Source: Diadema setosum (lineage: Eukaryota; Echinodermata; Echinoidea; Diadematoida; Diadematidae). Taken from it: a DNA stretch of 64,000 nt. A model generated the notes under the pieces. The model had not been told where the DNA came from. It ran no database searches and worked only from the letters and a program-made list of their open reading frames with translations. A program made the translations under genes and the position numbers. The stretch lies in contig CM067075.1 of the NCBI GenBank assembly GCA_033980235.1, positions 67,001 through 131,000 of the forward strand, read 5' to 3'. This document shows positions 60,901 through 64,000 of the stretch, one piece after another; position 1 is the first letter of the stretch, and each line of letters starts with the position of its first letter.

Positions 60901-63900
60901 TCAAGGATACTTTAAATTTTACAAGGCTTACAAACAAAGATATTCTTTCTTTAGCACTATGGATTACCAACGTATGGTTTTCAACCATTCATTGTGATGG
61001 AAATTGTTTCTAAACAACCTCACCCGGGTCTGTTTCATAAAACTTGTTATCAGTGACAACTGCCACATTTCTATGACAAATTTGTTCTCAGCCAATGAGA
61101 TGCAAGGATTTCAGTAGCTTATAACAACTATGACAACTTGTCACTGCAATAACAAGTTTTATGAAATGGAGCCCTGGTTTGAGTGTTTATGCATGCACTT
61201 GGTTCCAACCCAAGCTATAACAAAAGATTGTGACATCATCACTTCTGCACTCTACACATAACGTTTGTGTGCATAACTACAGTACAGTCTAACCTGTCTA
61301 CAGCGGCCATCCAAGGGAGACGGGAAAAGTGACCGTTATAGACAGGTGGCCGCTATAGACAGGTAATCCATCTTTGCATTGCTTACATGTACACATGTCA
61401 CTGTTGTATCCTTACATGTACATGTAAATGTATGTGTGTACGTATACACACGTGTGTTTCATGCATTTAACCATGCCAGTGTATAAGAAATTGTTGCACA
61501 GTAGTACGGGCAAACTCGCATTGAGTCGATCTTCTTGGGACTGAGCAAAACACATCGACTTAGGCGAGTTTCGACTTGTGCGTAAGTCGAAAAAAATCGA
61601 CTTACAGTTACAGTTACAGTTACAGTTACACCACGCGTACACATGTATAATGTACATGTATGTTGTCTACTCTGGAGCCGAGAGCTGGAGCGGTGTGCCC
61701 GATATTTGCCCTTCATCAAGACACTTTATCCACATTGAATACTACAGTTATTCATTTCAAAAATTAAGAGCAAACATCTGACATTTATTCTAGCATTTTA
61801 TGGAGCCGATTGTTACCACTGTTCATTTCCAAAACTGAAGGCAAACATCCGGCTTTTTTTTTTTTTGTGGCCCGGCGTGCGTTTTTGTTGACCCCGGTCG
61901 CGTATTAACCATTCGCGAAATCGTGATTCGATTCGCAAAAAAACTCCGCTAAAAAAGGCATAGATCGCTACACTCGGCAGGAGCTACGTCGTCCTTTCAC
62001 CAGGTCTGGGTAATGGAAACCAAAATCTCACGTGAGTTCTTGCGTTACCTATCGTTAATGTCAACGAAACATCGTTAATTTGCGCTTGGGATCGTTACTC
62101 ATCGTTACTACAAACGTTAATTTTCCCGATCGTTAGTTTGCGTTAATAACGATTCAGGTGAAACCGCTTGGGTTAATGAAACGTTAATGTTTATTGACGC
62201 AAAAGTTTCTTTTGGTAATACTACATGTAAACAAAAACTGGCGTCTCGTGATTTTGACAGTGATTTATTGCACAATAAAATCTTATTCGAATTAGGCACA
62301 GTGAATTCAATGGTTTTTCCGTGAAAGTGTTCTTGGAATTTCATCGACTTAGGCGAGTATTCGACTTAAAAAATTCGGCTTGTGAGTGAATTAATACACG
62401 TAAGTCAATGGGAAAAAATCGGGACTCTTTAAAATCTTCGACTTGCGCGATTATTCGACATATGCGATGTCGACTATAGGCGAGTTTAACTGTATGTGTA
62501 CTATCGTGAAGAAAGCTTAACACTAGTGCATTATTATGACTGAATGAGGGATGAATGCAGCGGTGGCGATCACTGAACGCTGCCCGCACGGCAACAAAGC
62601 AGAAAAACACACTGAATTATCGGCTCGGCTACGGCTCCATTGGGTTTTGGGCCGCTATAGACAGGTTAAAATCTACCGCGGGAAACAAAATTTGTGGCCG
62701 CTGGCCGCGTTAGACAGGTGGTCGCTATACACAGGGTCTTAACATTGCTTTTCTCTCGGGGGGGATTTTTCAGTGGCTGCTATAGACAGGTGGCCACTAC
62801 GGCAGGTTTGACTGTATTCATATCACAACTAACAAAAAGTTGTGTGATGAGAGTTTTGGTCCAATAATGAAACATATTCCCACAAGAATATACAAACATT
62901 AACCCGTTGAGGACGGGCTGACTTTGCTATCAACATATACACCTAGAGACACCTGCCAGAGTATTCTTGGGACAAGTCTGTAACAGGTTAGTGTATGGGG
63001 AGTTCAATTCTCTGCAGTGTTGACCTATTCTGAAAGCATTTCAACATCATGCAAGCAGCATGAAGTGTGTGTGACCATGTCATATGCAAGTGTTGCATAA
63101 TATGTTGCTCACACTACTTGACCAGCACTGCATGGAGAAAAGTTTCTGAAATCTCCAGTATTACTCAATCATAGCCGATTTTTCTTTCTTTTATGCGAGA
63201 GAAAAGGAATGTTCTCTCTGCTCTATTAACACCAACAACACAGATGATTACAAAGTACAATGACTGTTATGGTTGTTGACCAGAATTGAGTTTATGGGTG
63301 ATGAAATTCGATTACAACTTCAGGTCGTGATGTATACCTAGGTTGCACTTTGGCTCCTTCGCTTCTATGGCACTCGGTTTCTCAATATCTAAAATGGATC
63401 TGTTTCCAAACCTATAGAGGGCTTGTGACATGAGGTATGAATTTTGATTTTGACGTCTCTCAAACAAACAGTGCACATAGTGATATCACTGTTTTTAAAG
63501 ATCATTTATCAAATCCATTTTCCTTGGACAATCCTTATCTTTTTGAGAGTCACTTTAATACTGTCTTCATACCAGTTTAAAGTGAAGAAATAAAGTGGAG
63601 ATGCAGCAGAAAACTTTTGATCCAATTCAAATAAACAATGCCAAGACTGATCTCTTCCTAATTCTTCAGTTTTTACATGAAAAAAAAAAGAATCTCAATG
63701 ATTTAACATATCTGTATGATCAAGATACTAGAAGAGAATATCACAGAAATGACTTTTTGAACGCATTCCACTGATCCTCATAGAGCTTGTACAAACCTGA
63801 CTTGAAGAGACGCCCCTCGGTGTCGAAGAGTACGCACAACATCCAGCCTGTTATTACTGACAGCATCATGGAGTGGAGAATCATGCTCAAAACCAGGAGC

Positions 63901-63969
63901 ATTGATGAGAGCTCCGTAGTCCAGGAGCAAGTCAACAAGAGAAGTGTGACCATGATTACAGGCTTCATG
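54612..63969 (-). CDS. BARD1: BARD1, 3' five exons (ankyrin end and tandem BRCT), 5' partial
   Basis: BRCA1-associated RING domain protein. In known animals BARD1 pairs with BRCA1 through RING domains to ubiquitinate nucleosomal H2A and promote homologous recombination. Its ankyrin repeats read unmethylated H4K20 and its BRCTs engage ubiquitinated nucleosomes and phosphoproteins. Visible exons in coding order: 63969-63797, 60566-60406, 57641-57456, 56918-56797, 54953-54612. They total 984 nt, exactly 327 codons plus TGA, with all phases matching. Domains: ankyrin repeats about residues 1-80, linker about 80-110, BRCT1 about 112-200, BRCT2 about 217-327. The phosphate-pocket elements are present: the Ser-Gly of ASGLQ and the Lys of RTMKYM. 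The RING exons lie beyond the window. The gene converges on KAT2. Confidence 0.94.
55005..56042 (-). mobile_element. modular 1 kb element, copy 3 (AGGTCA type), in BARD1 intron
   Basis: Inverted copy of 6172-7193: + strand begins CTAGATATATCGCTACGGCG and ends TTGCGGAGGCATA, with a long (GGAC)n tract at 55926-55997. Flanked on its CTAG side by A (T on its own strand). Confidence 0.9.
56043..56796 (-). other. BARD1 intron, nothing recognised
   Basis: No repeat or exon signal. The same applies to 56919-57455, 57642-57834, 57921-59340, 60199-60405 and 62817-63796. Confidence 0.6.
56797..56918 (-). CDS. BARD1: BARD1 exon: BRCT1 end and inter-BRCT linker
   Basis: Residues 174-214. VESCLNEGKRVQEFEFEI continues the BRCT1 helix, followed by a charged linker ending RRARENLQKQ. 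This matches the human arrangement before BRCT2. Acceptor TTTGCAG, donor GTGAAT, phase 0 at the end. Confidence 0.93.
57456..57641 (-). CDS. BARD1: BARD1 exon: BRCT1
   Basis: Residues 112-173. LQSKEKAALQTCAKLLKGRM, then VTHLIT and CLRTMKYMQAILTGRWVLPF. The Lys of RTMKYM aligns with the BRCT phosphate-contact lysine, and the W of GRWVL is the BRCT hallmark. Acceptor TTCAG, donor GTAAGT. The terminal T plus GG restores a Trp codon across the junction. Confidence 0.95.
57835..57920. repeat. short dispersed repeat, copy 2 (BARD1 intron)
   Basis: Counterpart of 27408-27490. Partly self-complementary (GGGCATGAAGTTGCC against GGCAACTTAACGCCC). Confidence 0.6.
59346..60198 (-). mobile_element. modular element with four X-box-like sites
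   Basis: On its own (-) strand: hairpin TATACCCCCGCC...GGGGGTATA, a (GGTC/GGGC)n tract, about 160 bp modules, then CCAGTCGCTGTAGCGACATT and TCTAG before a T. Modules share CACATCTGTACCAAGTTTCATG. Each carries GTTACCATGGCAAC (59491, 59654, 59974; one-base variant at 59815). Confidence 0.85.
60406..60566 (-). CDS. BARD1: BARD1 exon: last ankyrin repeat and linker
   Basis: Residues 58-111. Opens by completing an Arg codon, then NVHGLTPLDLAA (last ankyrin unit). The MKKALMTKPL stretch begins the linker and the exon ends HPVLLAS, leading into BRCT1. Acceptor TGTCAG, donor GTAAGA. The last base joins GG of the next exon to form the Gly of the Ser-Gly phosphate-binding motif. Confidence 0.92.
61285..62814. 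mobile_element. CAGT-ended element (CGGCCAC family) carrying a nested element
   Basis: CAGTCTAACCTGTCTACAGC and GGCAGGTTTGACTG termini with TA flanks. The host sequence (GGCCGCTATAGACAGG repeats) is interrupted by 61507-62492. Confidence 0.82.
61507..62492. mobile_element. AAGTCGA-family element, copy 3, nested
   Basis: CGGGCAAACTCGCATTGAGT at the left (first bases mutated from CAGTTAA) and TATAGGCGAGTTTAACTG at the right, TA flanks. 986 bp, inserted within the CGGCCAC-family element. Confidence 0.82.
63797..63969 (-). CDS. BARD1: BARD1 exon: ankyrin repeats
   Basis: Visible residues 1-57. HEACNHGHTSLVDLLLDYGA, then NAPGFEHDSPLHDAVSNN and RLDVVRTLRHRGASLQV: two ankyrin helix pairs with the BARD1-typical HEACNHG and DSPLHDA. 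Acceptor CACAG in phase 0, donor GTTTGT. Upstream ankyrin exons lie outside the window. Confidence 0.94.
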
Positions 63970-64000
63970 CTGTGTATAGATAATAATTTGTCAGTGTGAA

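Overview
The window is nuclear DNA of an animal, most likely a marine invertebrate deuterostome such as an echinoderm. It is AT-rich. Its genes are split into short coding exons by long introns with GT-AG borders, both encoded proteins resemble deuterostome family members, and dispersed repeats fill the introns. The species assignment is inference. There is no bacterial gene structure, rRNA, convincing tRNA or CRISPR array. TWO GENES, CONVERGENT. On the + strand, 17 coding exons (309-37185) encode the last 751 residues of a GCN5/PCAF-type histone acetyltransferase (KAT2): PCAF N-terminal domain, acetyltransferase core and C-terminal bromodomain. The 5' exons and promoter lie upstream of base 1. 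On the - strand, five coding exons (63969 down to 54612) encode the last 327 residues of BARD1: end of the ankyrin domain and two BRCT repeats. Its RING-encoding exons lie beyond base 64000. Every exon was placed by homology and by splice phase, and both sums are whole codons. About 17.4 kb of gene-free DNA separates the two stop codons. REPEAT LAYOUT. KAT2 introns hold a 1.7 kb fold-back (2138-3862), short elements with TTAGGG-like ends (5443-6152, 8405-9136, 15300-15655, 35640-36110), roughly 1 kb elements built of tandem modules with AGGTCA runs (6172-7193, 13918-15040, 29625-30600), a 2.8 kb fold-back of 8+8 inverted modules nested in another AGGTCA element (16186-18974), a hAT-like element (21206-21933), and a decayed Penelope-like retroelement (30752-34945) carrying its own insertion. 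The intergenic region holds many small DNA transposons with clear target duplications: three copies of a 250 bp element, TA-flanked CAGT-ended families, three elements with TTCACA-type ends, and a 3 kb element with a TTTAAA-palindrome array. BARD1 introns hold a third copy of the 1 kb element, an element with four evenly spaced RFX X-box-like sites (59346-60198), and a transposon inside a transposon (61285-62814). FUNCTION. Both genes encode chromatin proteins: KAT2 acetylates histone H3 in SAGA/ATAC-type complexes, and BARD1 partners BRCA1 in nucleosome ubiquitination and DNA repair. Nothing in the window shows co-regulation. The most interesting unexplained signal is the group of modular elements that share a terminal hairpin plus CTAG end, a GTCC-type microsatellite and about 160 bp modules carrying transcription-factor-like motifs.
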